A stretch of DNA of 60,000 bases from Owenia fusiformis (GCA_903813345.2 CAIIXF020000012.1:34858572-34918571), one strand, 5' to 3'. Positions 13,801 through 23,945 are shown, numbered from the stretch's first letter. Program-made: numbers and translations. The notes: generated from the letters alone by a model not told the origin.

Positions 13801-14705
13801 TATATAGACGTCTGGAAGGCCTATTTTTTGAAGGACTATTTTTTGACCTCGACGGATCCGCGAAGCACGAGCCAGGCATTCTCCCCAACTACCTCCCTAG
13901 ATTCCCCGACCTTTAATCGACCATTATAGGCCCTCAGAGCGTCCGTAGAGCCATTAGCCTCTATACGCGTATGGGCAAATCCTATTATGATTTTTGCTTT
14001 CGTATTTGCAAAAAGCAAAAATCCTCCTCACACACGTTCTCGCCAACGAGAGATATTTGGATAAATCTACTCATACACGTTGTTAGGGGGCTAGGCGTGG
14101 TTGATGGGAAATTAGGTCAAATCCTTATCTGGGTCAAAGGTCGAAATCTAGGTCGAAATCTGCATTTCCGCTATTTCGGCCTCTCGAGCCTCCTTAAGAA
14201 GTCAGAATCGGAGGAAAACTAGCTGGTCGGAAAGACAGTTTTCCGAGCATTAAAAAAACAGTGAACCAAATTTCAATCCGACCATTAGTTATCGAGATAT
14301 ACGCGTTTGAAGTTCGCGTACGGGCCACCGTTGCCGTATATCTAGACGACACCTGGTATACACTTGGTATACGTATCTCTGCGAACAACAGACATTTGAA
14401 AGAAAATAGGCCCGAACGATGACTAGAGCATTTCTAAAACAACGATTCCCTTCGTCAAACTAACGATTGCGGAATGTAGAACGACACGTACGCTGCTCGA
14501 ATCTACGTCGAAAGCTCTATATAGACGTCTGGAAGGCCTATTTTTTGAAGGACTATTTTTTGACCTCGACGGATCCGCGAAGCACGAGCCAGGCATTCTC
14601 CCCAACTACCTCCCTAGATTCCCCGACCTTTAATCGACCATTATAGGCCCTCAGAGCGTCCGTAGAGCCATTAGCCTCTATACGCGTATGGGCAAATCCT
14701 ATTAT
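7893..14705 (+). repeat. Satellite subfamily B (717-bp monomers)
   Basis: From the second half of monomer 9 to the end. Diagnostic states are GACGACACCTGGTATACAC (a net 3-bp gain), CCTTCGTCAAAC, GAGCCAGGCATT, CCCCGACCTT and GTATGGGCAAATCC. Monomer 10 is 716 bp because its A-run near 8520 is one base shorter. Monomer 9 is a hybrid: A-type up to at least 7827 and B-type from about 7893. The copies are almost identical to each other, more homogeneous than the A block, which suggests recent spread. Confidence 0.85.
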
Positions 14706-14835
14706 TAGACTCCAGATTGAAAATCTGGAGTCTATTGCTTTTGCCAGTTTTCTTATTAGACTCCAGATTTCATCTGGAGTCTATTGCTTTTGCCAGTTTT
14801 CTTATTATTAGACTCCAGATTTCATCTGGAGTCTA
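14706..14835 (+). repeat. Three tandem terminal hairpins, about 51-bp spacing
   Basis: Near-perfect hairpins lie at 14706-14734 (13-bp stem, loop GAA), 14757-14783 (12-bp stem, loop TTC) and 14809-14835 (12-bp stem, loop TTC). Each has the arms TAGACTCCAGAT and ATCTGGAGTCTA. They are separated by TTGCTTTTGCCAGTTTTC and a growing TTATTATTA tract. This looks like a triplicated left terminus of the element. Confidence 0.85.
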
Positions 14836-15383
14836 TTGCTTTTGCCAGTTTTCTTATTATTATTATTATTATTTTTCTTTCCGAACCAGTTTTCTCAGCA
14901 ACTAGAAGGACTTACTTAAATCTGCTAACACAGTCAACTGGGTAATGAGACCTAGTTTCTGGGAAATTAGGTCAAATGTTTATCTAGGTCAAACGTCAAA
15001 ATCTAGGTCAAATCGTTAGTTTTCACTATTTTACAAGTTTTCTCAGTCGTCCTTCGGTATTTTGGCTCCGGGTTTTTTTCATCTTGTAGCTTAGATAAAA
15101 AACTAATTCCGAAAGGCAAATCGTTTTTTGATTACTCTTACCGATTTTGAGAAATGACGTCCGAAAAGTAGGTCAGAACATAAAAAGTCCTCCAAATTCA
15201 ACGTGTGAATTATCAAATAGGTGTAGAATGATCTCAGGAATCCAAATCTGCAAACAAAATTTCAATCCGACTTCCGGTTCGGAAGTTACAGCGTTTTGAA
15301 ATCTCAAAATCGCTAAATTTGGCGCCCCATGTTAAGTCAATGGGGAAAAAGACTTCTTCGAAGTGTTAAATACGAGATATAGA

Positions 15384-17740
15384 CTGAGTACAGCTTAACA
15401 TAATGAAAGCCTATTAAAGAAGAGGACCTCGAAGGCTATCTAGCTTTAAAATTTGGACAGCAAAATGCCTAGGTCAAAATCTAGGTCAAATTTATAGTAT
15501 TTTCTTATTTTTGCGATTCTGACACTACACTTTAATAATTTGCTTCAAAATTTTGCACACAGGTAGCAGAGAGTGTTCTAATAGTGTTAGCCTTTTGCCG
15601 TCAAAAAGTATTTTGACCCACTTTTGAGATATGGTGCCCGAAGAGTAGGTCAAAATAAAATGTTCTCAAAATTTAACATATGAGCTATGAATTAAGGGTA
15701 GAATTTTCCCAGGAATCCGAATCTGCAAACTAAATTTCAATCCGACTTTCGGTTCGGAAGTTATGGCGTTTTGAAAGCTCAAAAATCGCTAAATTTGGTG
15801 CCCCATGTTATGTCAATGAGAAAAAAGATTTTTTTGAAGTGTAAAATACCAGATATAAACTGAGTACAGCTTAACATTCTGAAAGCCTATAAAAGAAGGG
15901 GACCTCGAAGGCTATCTAGCTTTAAAATTTGGACACCAAAATGCCTAGGTCAAAATCTAGGTCAAATTCATAGTTTTTCCTTATTTTTGCGATTCTGGCA
16001 CTACACTTTTAGGATTTGCTTCAAAATTTTGTATACAGGTAGGAAAGAGTGTGCTAATAGTGAGAGCCTTTTGCCGTCAGAAAGTATTTTGACCCACTTT
16101 TGAGATATGGTGTCCGTAAAGTAGGTCAAAATAAAAATTTCTCATAATTTAACTTATGAGTTATGAATTAAGGGTAGAATTTTCTCAGGAATCCGAATCT
16201 GCAAACCAAATTTCAATTCGACTTTTCGTTGGGAAGTTATGGCGTTCTGAAAGCTCAAAAATCGCTAATTTTGGTGCCCCATGTAATGTCAATGAGAAAA
16301 AAGATTTTTTTGAAGTGTAAAATACCAGATAAAGACTGAGTACAGCTTAAGATTCTGAAAGTCTATAAAAGAAGGGGACCTCGAAGGCTATCTAGCTTTA
16401 AAATTTGGACACCAAAATCCCTAGGTCAAAATCTAGGTCAAATACATAGTTTTTCCTTATTTTTGCGATTCTGGCACTACACTTTTAGGATTTGCTTCAA
16501 AATTTTGTATACAGGTAGCAAAGAGTGGGCTAATAGTGTTAGCCTTTTGCCGTCAGAGAGTATTTTGACCCACTTTTGAGATATGGTGTCCGAAAAGTAG
16601 GTCAAAATAAAAATTCGCCAAATTTAACGTATGAGTTATGAATAAGGGGTAGAATTTTGTCAGGAATCCGAATCTTTAAATCAAATTTCGATCCGACTTC
16701 CGGTTTGAAAGTTATGGCGTTTTGAAATTTCGAGAAAAATCGATCTGATGTTATCCTGATAGAAAGTCAAGGAAAAAAGATTTTTTTGAAGTGTAGAATA
16801 CGAGATATAGATTGAGTACAGCTTAAGATAATGAATTCCTATAAAAGAAGGGGACCTCAAAAGCTACATAGTTTCAATATTTGGACACCAAAATGCCTAG
16901 GTCAAAATCTAGGTCAAATTCATAGTTTTTCCTTATTTTTGCGATTCTGGCACTACACTTTTAGGATTTGCTTCACAATTTTGTATACAGGTAGCAAAGA
17001 GTGTGCTAATAGTGTTAGCCTTTTGCCGTCAGAGAGTATTTTGACCCACTTTTGAGATATGGTGTCCGAAAAGTAGGTCAAAATAAAAGTTCTCCGAATT
17101 TAGCATATGAGTTATGAAATAAGGATAGAATTTTCTGAGGAATCTGAATCTGCAAACCAAATTTCGATCCGACTTTCTGTTTGAAAGTTATAGCGTTTTG
17201 AAAGCTCAAAAATTGCTAAATTTGGTGCCCCATGTTATGTCAATAGGGAAAAAGATTTTTTTGAAGTCTAAAATACCAGATATAGACTGAGTACAGCTTA
17301 ACATTCTGAAAGCCTTTAAAAGAAGGGGACCTCGAAGGCTATCTAGCTTTAAAATTTGGACACCAAAATGCCAAGGTCAAAATCTAGGGCAAATTCATAA
17401 TTTTCCTTATTTTTGCGATTCTGACATTACACTTTAATGATTTGCTTCGAAATTTTGTATACAGGTAGCAAAGAGTGTGCTTATAGTGATAGCCTTTTGC
17501 CGTCAGAAAGTATTTTGACCCACTTTTGAGATATGGTGTCAAAAAAGTAGGTCAAAATAAAAAAATCTCCAAATTTAATGTATGAGTTGTGAATTAAGGG
17601 TAGAATTTTCTCAGGAGTCCGAATCTTTAAACGAAAATACAATCTAACTTCTGGTTAGATAGTTATAGCGGTTTGAAGTCTCGAAAAGTCGATATGATGA
17701 TATCCCCATGTTAAGCCAATGGAGTCGAAGATAAAAAATG
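15384..17740 (+). repeat. Tandem 476-bp repeat inside E2, about five copies
   Basis: The landmark GAGTACAGCTTAA (or AAGA) recurs near 15386, 15862, 16338, 16814 and 17289. Copies are moderately diverged. Each contains CCTAGGTCAAAATCTAGGTC, a TTTTGAGATATGGTGTCCG segment, a GTAGGTCAAAATAAA segment and a TCCGACTTCCGGTT segment. Single copies occur in E1 and E3. Confidence 0.85.
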
Positions 17741-17884
17741 GAGAGTTGTCTAAATGTCTAAATTCTAGCTGACTCGATCAGCTTATTCTGGATGACTCAG
17801 CTTACAAGTATTCTGGATGACTCAGCTTAAAAAAAGAATTAAATCTGGAGTCTTAAATTGAACTTGTTCAATTTACATGTCTAG

Positions 17885-19032
17885 TTATTATTATTCTTTC
17901 TTTCCGAACACTTTTTCTCAGCAACTAGAAGGACTTACTTAAATCTGCTAATATAGTCAACTAGGTAATGAAACCTAGTTTCTGGGAAATTAGGTCAAAT
18001 GTTTATCTAGGTCAAAGGTCAAGAACTAGGTCAAATCGTGGGTTTTCACTATTTTACAAGTTTTCTCAGTCGTCCTTCGGTATTTTTGCTCCGGGTTTTT
18101 TTCATCATGTTCCTTAGAAAAAAAGCTAATTCCGAAAGGCAAATCGTTTTTTGATTACTCTTACCAATTTTGAGAAATGACGTCCGAAAAGTAGGTCAAA
18201 ACATAAAAAGTTCTCCAAATTCAACGTGTAAATTATCAAATAAGTGTAGAATTATCTCAGGAATCTGAATCTGCAAACAAAATTTCGATCCGACTTCCGG
18301 TTCGGAAGTTATAGCATTTTGAAATCTCAAAATCGCTAAATTTGGTGCCCCATGTTAAGTCAATGGGGAAAAAGACTTCTTCGAAGTGTAAAATACGAGA
18401 TATAGACTGAGTACAGCTTAACATAGTGAAAGCCTATAAAAGAAGGGGACCTGGAAGGCCATCTAGCTTTAAAATTTGGACAGCAAAATGCCTAGGTCAA
18501 AATCTAGGTCAAATTCATAGTTTTTCCTTATTTTTGCGATTCTGGCACTACACTTTTAGGATTTGCTTCAAAATTTTGTATACAGGTAGCAAAGAGTGTG
18601 CTTATAGTGTTAGCCTTTTGCCGTCAGAAAGTATTTTGACCAACTTTTGAGATATGGTGTCCGTAAAGTAGGTCAAAATAAAAAGTTCTCATAATTTAAC
18701 TTATGAGTTATGAATTAAGGGTAGAATTTTCTCAGGAATCCGAATCTGCAAACCAAATTTCAATCCGACTTCCGGTCAAAAATTCCTACTTACCTACTCG
18801 GCTACCTACTTAGCTACCAACTCAGCTACCTACTCAGCTACTTACTCAGCTACCTACTCAGCTACTTACTCAGCTACCTGCTCAGCTGCTTACTCGGCTA
18901 CCTTCTCAGCTACTTACTCAATTACTTAATCATCTACTTACTTAGCTTCCTACTCAGTTACTTACTCAGCTCTTTACTCAAGTAAATCAATCTGGAGTCT
19001 TAAATTGAACTTTGTTCAATTTACCAATCTAG
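17885..19032 (+). mobile_element. Helitron-like non-autonomous element E3
   Basis: Begins right after the CTAG of E2 with TTATTATTATTC and repeats the left domain found in E1 and E2. It has about one copy of the 476-bp repeat and then a 12-bp minisatellite in place of further copies. It ends with TCTGGAGTCT, a hairpin (19002-19022, loop TTT) and CTAG (19029-19032) followed by T. Beyond this the sequence is unrelated, so this is the right edge of the 19-kb block. Confidence 0.6.
18783..18985 (+). repeat. 12-bp minisatellite (CTACCTACTCAG type)
   Basis: About 16 degenerate copies of a 12-base unit such as CTACCTACTCAG or CTACTTACTCAG. It lies inside E3 between the 476-bp repeat and the element's 3' hairpin. 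The GACTCAGCTTA repeats before the 3' ends of E0-E2 occupy the same position and share the ACTCAGCT core, so this may be an expansion of that segment. Confidence 0.85.
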
Positions 19033-19849
19033 TTATAATTTGGGTTTCCCAGGTGAAATACGTAAGAATATTCCATTTATTATGTCACCACCAAAGGTCT
19101 CTAACTTTTTTTTGTCAATAGTGTTGGGCATTCTGCCGTTGGTGTTAAATGGCAGTCAGTGTCTGCTACAAATGGCAGGTCGTGACATTTTGCATGTTAT
19201 GCAATTGTGTTTATATTTATTGAAATAAGTCACTTACATTCTAAGATGCAATAGATCCAGTAAATGATTATTAGTAACATGTTTTTCAAATAATGGAAAT
19301 CATTATATTTGACCATTTTGGTTTGGTACAGTACTAAAAAACTTAACAGACAATTGAATTTTGGGAATCCGATGATTTGGTAAAATTTTCTAGAACATGC
19401 CTCATGTAGTGTCAAACTTTAGCAAGTATTTTTGCATGTACATTTGCCTTTGTTTCAAGTTATCTTTTGTTTTGTTTTTATCAGCTGGTTTCAAGATAGC
19501 CCCTGGATTTGTTATTTGCTTTTTATGTCCTTGTTTAGTCTGGGTTGTGACCCCACTGTTTTATCACACTATGTAAAGTCAATATAGCAAAACTCATCCT
19601 CCGATCACAGGGCTTCAAAATCCAGAATATATTCTTTCTTTTTACCCCCTGCGATAAGCAATTAGCATTTCCCCTCTTAAGAACTCGCAATCTGATTGGC
19701 TGTTGCAACACTGCTACAGAAATCATGTATAAGTCATTGCGGATAATTAGATCACATGATTCAGTTTAATCGGGCGATTCAAAATTGGTTATAGCAGGGG
19801 GAAGAAGGAGGTACGGATTCTGGATACCTGCTTAGGAGAATGAGCAAAA

Positions 19850-19879
19850 CTGGTCTCATCTGATCACTACTGAGACCAG
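19850..19879. other. Perfect 9-bp hairpin
   Basis: CTGGTCTCA (19850-19858) and TGAGACCAG (19871-19879) are exact reverse complements around a 12-base loop. It is isolated and matches no family I recognise. Confidence 0.5.
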
Positions 19880-20187
19880 CCAAAAGTGTTCAGCTGGTGA
19901 AATATAGTCGAAATTCTGATTACCGGGAATATGCATTTCAAAAGTTTTACTCTTTGGTTCAAAGTGTTATGTTAAAATCCCACCCTTGGGATAGTACTCT
20001 GTGTCAGGTTCCCACCCCTCCCAGCTTAGGGTGGGAGAGCAGGTGGTGGGATCGAGGTCTCATGCAAAACTTCAAATGGTGCATCATCTACTTACAAAAT
20101 CAAGGCACGTTTTAGCAAGTGAACATACAGATTTACTAAGCTCTGCTTGCACAAAACTAGTTCCCTTTAAATGTCATTTGATACAGG

Positions 20188-20217
20188 AATCAGTGATTAG
20201 TAGGTTAATCACTGATT
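20188..20217. other. Perfect 12-bp hairpin, 6-base loop
   Basis: AATCAGTGATTA (20188-20199) pairs exactly with TAATCACTGATT (20206-20217). It is AT-rich with no following T-tract. Function unknown. Confidence 0.55.
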
Positions 20218-20379
20218 ATAATGTATAATACAAAATCCCAGTATTGAATTTATAAAATCTGGTCGAGCTTTAAACTTAATCTATTGACATATTTCTATAA
20301 AATGGTATTACTTTCTTGATCCTGTTTCATTCAGGTCCTCCATTGATTGCCTATTCTGGGTCAATAACCCGTGCATGTA

Positions 20380-20580
20380 CCCCCCCATAAGTTTGGCAAC
20401 TGGAAGTTCCCCTCTTGATCATTTATTAAAGCCTGTTTATTTTTGGCAATTTAAAATTAAACAGATTGTCATATTTCTTATCTGTTTCAATAAAGGATCA
20501 TAGTAAAAATTCAAACGGTTACTGACTTTAACATGCAATCTAATTAATACCTCCAGTTGCCAAACTTATGGAGGGGAGTG
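20380..20580. mobile_element. TA-flanked MITE, family CACTCCCCTCCATAAG, copy 1
   Basis: The right end read inward is CACTCCCCTCCATAAGTTTG followed by GCAACTGGA. The left end has the same CCATAAGTTTGGCAACTGGA but a decayed outer part. TA lies on each side (20378-20379, 20581-20582), as for Tc1/mariner-type insertions. 201 bp, no coding capacity. A second copy is at 52359-52564. Confidence 0.75.
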
Positions 20581-20582
20581 TA

Positions 20583-21838
20583 TTTATTGATTAAGTTGGA
20601 AAATATTGGTTAATATATTAAATTTATTGATTTATAATATACAGTAACTGAGTATATTATAATAGTTTACTGTGCAATTTATTCAAAATGACTTAATTCT
20701 GTCAAATCTTTGATCCTGAGAGAATATCATATGTTGATTATTGTGATATTACAAGTGTATGTTGTACATATAATCTGAGGATATACAGGTATCAATGCAT
20801 CATGCACTAGCTTGAAATTGTTTCAATATAACATGGCATTGATTTTTAGAGTGTTTTTTTAATTATAATTAATTGATGCAGTGGCTCCAAAAGCCTGACA
20901 AGTGACAGCTTAGTAGCATTGACCTGTTTCTGTCAGATTTTACCCTTGAGATTTCACTTTGAGGTAACCTGGTTACACTGCTGGCAATTTCTGTTGGATC
21001 ATGTTTTTCCCATCTATTTCCCTCAGAAAATAAACATTATATTCTAAACTATTAAATCAATTATCTTGATGAAATACTTCCATATATATGCTTGTAAGTA
21101 TTTTCAGCTTTGCCATAGGAAACTCTAATAAAGATTGGAAGGGCACAGAAGACTAAACTCCCGTTTAGGCAATACAAACATTATTCTGGGTGACAATCAT
21201 TAATAGTTTACTAGAAAAAAATTTATTAGAAAATAAATGAAGTATCCTTACATCTGATTTTTGTTAAATTTATTTCTTGCTGATTATTCGATTTCTTTTC
21301 TGGTTTTGCATTTTAAAAATAGAAATGACTTTTTTTAGTTTTATCGTTTACCCTTGACAGGGTATCTATTTAAGGGCTTGGTATCCTTGATATATCCAGG
21401 GTATTGAATCTCAAAGCCCCTTGCATAGATTTCTAATGACGCACTTTTATAGTCAATAATAGCTATATGCAGGTACATCTTTGTTGAAAAATATTGCATA
21501 AATTGACATTCTTGTCATTTTTATTTAAGAAAGTAATTCTTGGAAAGTATATCTTTAGACTATAAAGCTAACGATAAACAGAACTTTTTATCATTTGATC
21601 CATCAGATTTCTTTTTGTAAAGGAATTCATGGTATTAATGGCAATTCAAATTAATATTATTGATTGTTACTAATTAATTAACACATGTCAATCATAATTT
21701 AATGACCTATGTCATAATTGATCTTTGCACTATTAATAGATTTCACCTCTTGCCCTCTGAAATAGGAAATGAATCTTTCAATAATTTTATCCTGAAAACC
21801 AGAGTCTTGGAGTAGATTAAGCTCATACTATTGACAAA
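20583..21838. other. Non-coding stretch, no gene seen
   Basis: AT-rich unique DNA with no open frame of note, no splice-bounded exon and no repeat structure that I can support. Confidence 0.5.
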
Positions 21839-21968
21839 GGTATATGAACAATTTCAGTATTTCAGGTATATGAACAATTTCAGTATTTCAGGTATATGAA
21901 CAATTTCAGTATTTCAGGTATATGAACAATTTCAGTATTTCAGGTATATGAACAATTTCAGTATTTCA
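21839..21968 (+). repeat. 26-bp minisatellite, 5 identical copies
   Basis: Five exact copies of a 26-base unit beginning GGTATATGAACAATTTCAGT, followed by a partial GGTA. Exact identity indicates recent expansion. Confidence 0.95.
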
Positions 21969-22360
21969 GGTAAACATTTAAGCTGTTTTATAGAATTATT
22001 TTATTTTGAAAATACAAATCAAAGATTAGACAAGTGATGCATTGAAGAAAATAGTAATTTAAAAATTATTAGAAATTAGACTTAATAAGTTTAATAGTAC
22101 AGGTGCTATATTATATACTTTTGTATTAGTTAAAAAAGGTCAACACGCATAGGTTTTATTACATATGTACTATTATATGATTATCAAAATGCCATATTGA
22201 AGTAAACATATCCAGCCCTCATGTACTATTATATCTTTATTTATATTGTTTACTTGTTTGTTTGTCTGGCCAGATTATTGTTTGTCTTATTTGTTTACTC
22301 AAATCTTTATGCTTTAAGAGGTTGATCAGATATATCCAGATGAAGTGATTTAAGCATTGT

Positions 22361-22410
22361 AGTACATGTGAGTACAAGTGAGCACACATGAGCACACGTG
22401 AGCACATGTG
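22361..22410 (+). repeat. 10-bp repeat, 5 copies (AGCACACGTG type)
   Basis: Units read AGTACATGTG, AGTACAAGTG, AGCACACATG, AGCACACGTG and AGCACATGTG. Several contain an E-box CANNTG core, but simple-repeat expansion explains them. Confidence 0.8.
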
Positions 22411-22449
22411 AGTGCAAAAATTTAAGCCAAAGAGGATATCATACCAAGA

Positions 22450-22472
22450 GGGGATGGGAGGGGGTCTGGGGG
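22450..22472 (+). other. G-quadruplex motif
   Basis: Four G-runs of 4, 3, 5 and 5 with loops AT, A and TCT lie within 23 bases. This meets the usual G4 sequence rule with short loops. No promoter or gene is visible nearby. Confidence 0.6.
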
Positions 22473-23043
22473 AGGTGGAGTGAACTCTCCCACACATAGT
22501 CAATTATGCAGTTTTAACCTAAAATGTAGAAATTGAACCCCTTGCTAAATTATTAGATTTTCTTGTCTTGCATAAATCTAAAATATGTCAAGATTTTAAA
22601 CTCGATAATTTATCTAGCCGTAATTGCAAAGACATTTTCATGCGGCAAGCAAGTAAGCAGTTACTTCAAAAATGGGAAAATCACTGCAGGAACTTATTAA
22701 TGTAGTAAATCATTGTAGCCATGCATTATTAAGGAAACATTGCATGACCAACAAGTAATATGATTACATGAAAGTATTACAGTATCTAGTTGAAAGCCCA
22801 TGACCATACAGAGATTAATATATCATGCATACCAATCCAAAATTGATTTCCATATTTATGAAGAGTGCTAATATTCATATATTTGCTAGATATGGAAATT
22901 TTGCCTTTTCTTTTCTTGAAGAACTCTCAGCTAGCTTGGATATTTAATTTCATAGTTTTGATAGAGTTAAACAGCAGGTTTAATTGCTTTTGTAATGACC
23001 CTCAATAGCAAGTCTCTGCTACAGCCTAGTTGTATAGTGACTA

Positions 23044-23116
23044 GCCCCTTTGGCTCAATCGGTAGAGCGTCAGTCTAAGGAGTGGAATGTCCTGGGTTCA
23101 ATACCCACATTTGGCG
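23044..23116 (+). pseudogene. tRNA-like sequence (tRNA pseudogene or SINE head)
   Basis: A pol III A box (TGGCTCAATCGG, 23051-23062) and B box (GGTTCAATACC, 23095-23105) sit at tRNA spacing. The D stem GGCTC/GAGC and four of five T-stem pairs form. The acceptor stem pairs at positions 1-3 and 7 but mismatches at 4-6, and the anticodon stem is poor. The loop would read CTAAGGA (anticodon AAG), yet the long variable arm expected of tRNA-Leu is absent. I read it as decayed: a tRNA pseudogene or the head of a SINE. No SINE tail is evident. Confidence 0.6.
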
Positions 23117-23550
23117 TTGAATTTAACACACTCCCTTCTTTCATGTCTAGTATCTGTCTCGTTGCACTTATAGCTCCCCAGATGAGCATTCTAGGGTTGT
23201 TACACTTTGTTGTTACAAAGCATTTTTAGCAAAAAAACTTTGTAACATAGGATTTGTAGGGTGTTACATAGGCACAAATTCTTTGTAACAATTAGTGATG
23301 ATGAACTTATCAAATTATAACGATTTCTAGAAATCAATCAATTTTTGCGTAAACAGGAAGTAAATTTTGTAAATTTGATCTGTCACTGTATATTATTGAC
23401 TTCTGATCTGAATTTGTTTATTTTGATAATAAACTTAAATGTTTTGTTGAACTTTGGAACATACAATCAACAACCCAGGCAGCCAGACTGGCTTTAATAT
23501 TTAAGTAAATAAAAGTATTTATACTGTCTGGACCTAAAATTAAACAAGGC
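23117..23550. other. Non-coding stretch, no gene seen
   Basis: AT-rich DNA with a cluster of TTGTTACA / TTTGTAACA words on both strands at about 23197-23290 forming imperfect inverted repeats. Nothing coding. Confidence 0.5.
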
Positions 23551-23945
23551 AAAGGACGATTCTCGGTTTGGAGAACAGTCTCCTGGGCTAATAATTTTTT
23601 TCATGAAAAATATAGAAATATTTCCCAAATTAAACTATGAATATTCAAAAGGGGACATTTAAATCTACAAGATGTAAAAATAACAAATTGATCTGAAGCA
23701 GGGATAACGCTCAATTAGACCGATTCACTAAAATACAAGTCTCGATTTGGGGAAAGAAGTTCATCAGTGTACTGCGCTAATATTTTTTTTGCGAAAAATC
23801 TAGAAATATTACCCAAATTAAATTATGGCTATTCAAAAGAAGACATTCAAATCTATATTATGTAAAAATATCAAATTTGTCCGAAGCAGGGATAATGCTC
23901 ATTTAGATTGATGAACTTCGTTCTCCAAACCGAGAATCGTCCTTT
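23551..23945. mobile_element. Non-autonomous DNA transposon, hAT-like, internally duplicated
   Basis: Perfect inverted ends AAAGGACGATTCTCGGTTTG plus GAGAAC (26 bp; 27 with the flanking C and G). The interior is two diverged copies of a roughly 150-190 bp segment, each with an AATTT-rich part and GAAGCAGGGATAA. The flanking octamers AAACAAGG and AATAAAGG match at 6 of 8, weakly consistent with the 8-bp target duplication of hAT elements. Superfamily uncertain. Confidence 0.65.

Larger units (their letters stand above)
1825..14705 (+). repeat. Satellite array, 18 complete monomers of 714-717 bp
   Basis: Monomers begin at 1825, 2539, 3253, 3967, 4681, 5395, 6109, 6823, 7537, 8254, 8970, 9687, 10404, 11121, 11838, 12555, 13272 and 13989, and the last ends at 14705. 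Copies are nearly identical within each of two subfamilies. The many 60-83 codon open frames on both strands recur only because the DNA repeats; none resembles a known protein. Each monomer begins with a hairpin and carries a region like the left domain of the flanking Helitron-like elements (shared core AAATTAGGTCAAAT plus further TAGGTC motifs), followed by a region resembling their 476-bp repeat (AATCCGACC, then GCGTTTGAA). The array starts one base after a CTAG element end and stops where the hairpin end of E2 begins. Confidence 0.95.
14706..17884 (+). mobile_element. Helitron-like non-autonomous element E2 with three 5' hairpins and tandem interior
   Basis: The best preserved copy. Its left end carries the arm AGACTCCAGAT and its right end the complementary ATCTGGAGTCT near 17844, a subterminal inverted repeat typical of the Helentron/HINE branch of Helitrons. 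The right end has the 9-bp hairpin (17855-17874) and CTAG (17881-17884), followed by T. A left domain with AGGTCA motifs is followed by about five tandem copies of a 476-bp repeat. There is no Rep/helicase frame, so any movement needs enzymes from elsewhere. Family placement rests on end structure only. Confidence 0.65.
19033..20377. other. Non-coding stretch, no gene seen
   Basis: Unique AT-rich sequence with frequent stops in all frames. The only structures are two perfect hairpins (listed separately) and a TAAATGGCAG... TGCTACAAATGGCAG short repeat near 19145-19175. No convincing exon. Confidence 0.6.
21969..23043. other. Non-coding stretch with two small motifs
   Basis: No gene seen. It contains the 10-bp repeat cluster at 22361-22410 and the G-quadruplex motif at 22450-22472, listed separately. 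Confidence 0.5.

Noticed and set aside
1816-14605. Dozens of 60-83 codon open frames on both strands, repeated every 714-717 bp
   Set aside because: They overlap on both strands, recur because the DNA is a satellite, have no recognisable motif, and no start context or splice signals.
1825-14705. CRISPR-like array
   Set aside because: Units are 714-717 bp, contiguous and without unique spacers; the genome is eukaryotic.
1825-14705. Tandem gene cluster such as 5S rDNA or histones
   Set aside because: No 5S internal promoter (C box), no histone-like frame and no tRNA-like fold seen in the monomer.
20188-20217. Transcription terminator
   Set aside because: Rho-independent terminators are bacterial and the hairpin has no T-run; this is a eukaryotic sequence.
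23044-23116. Functional tRNA-Leu(AAG) gene
   Set aside because: Acceptor and anticodon stems mispair and the long variable arm of tRNA-Leu is missing.
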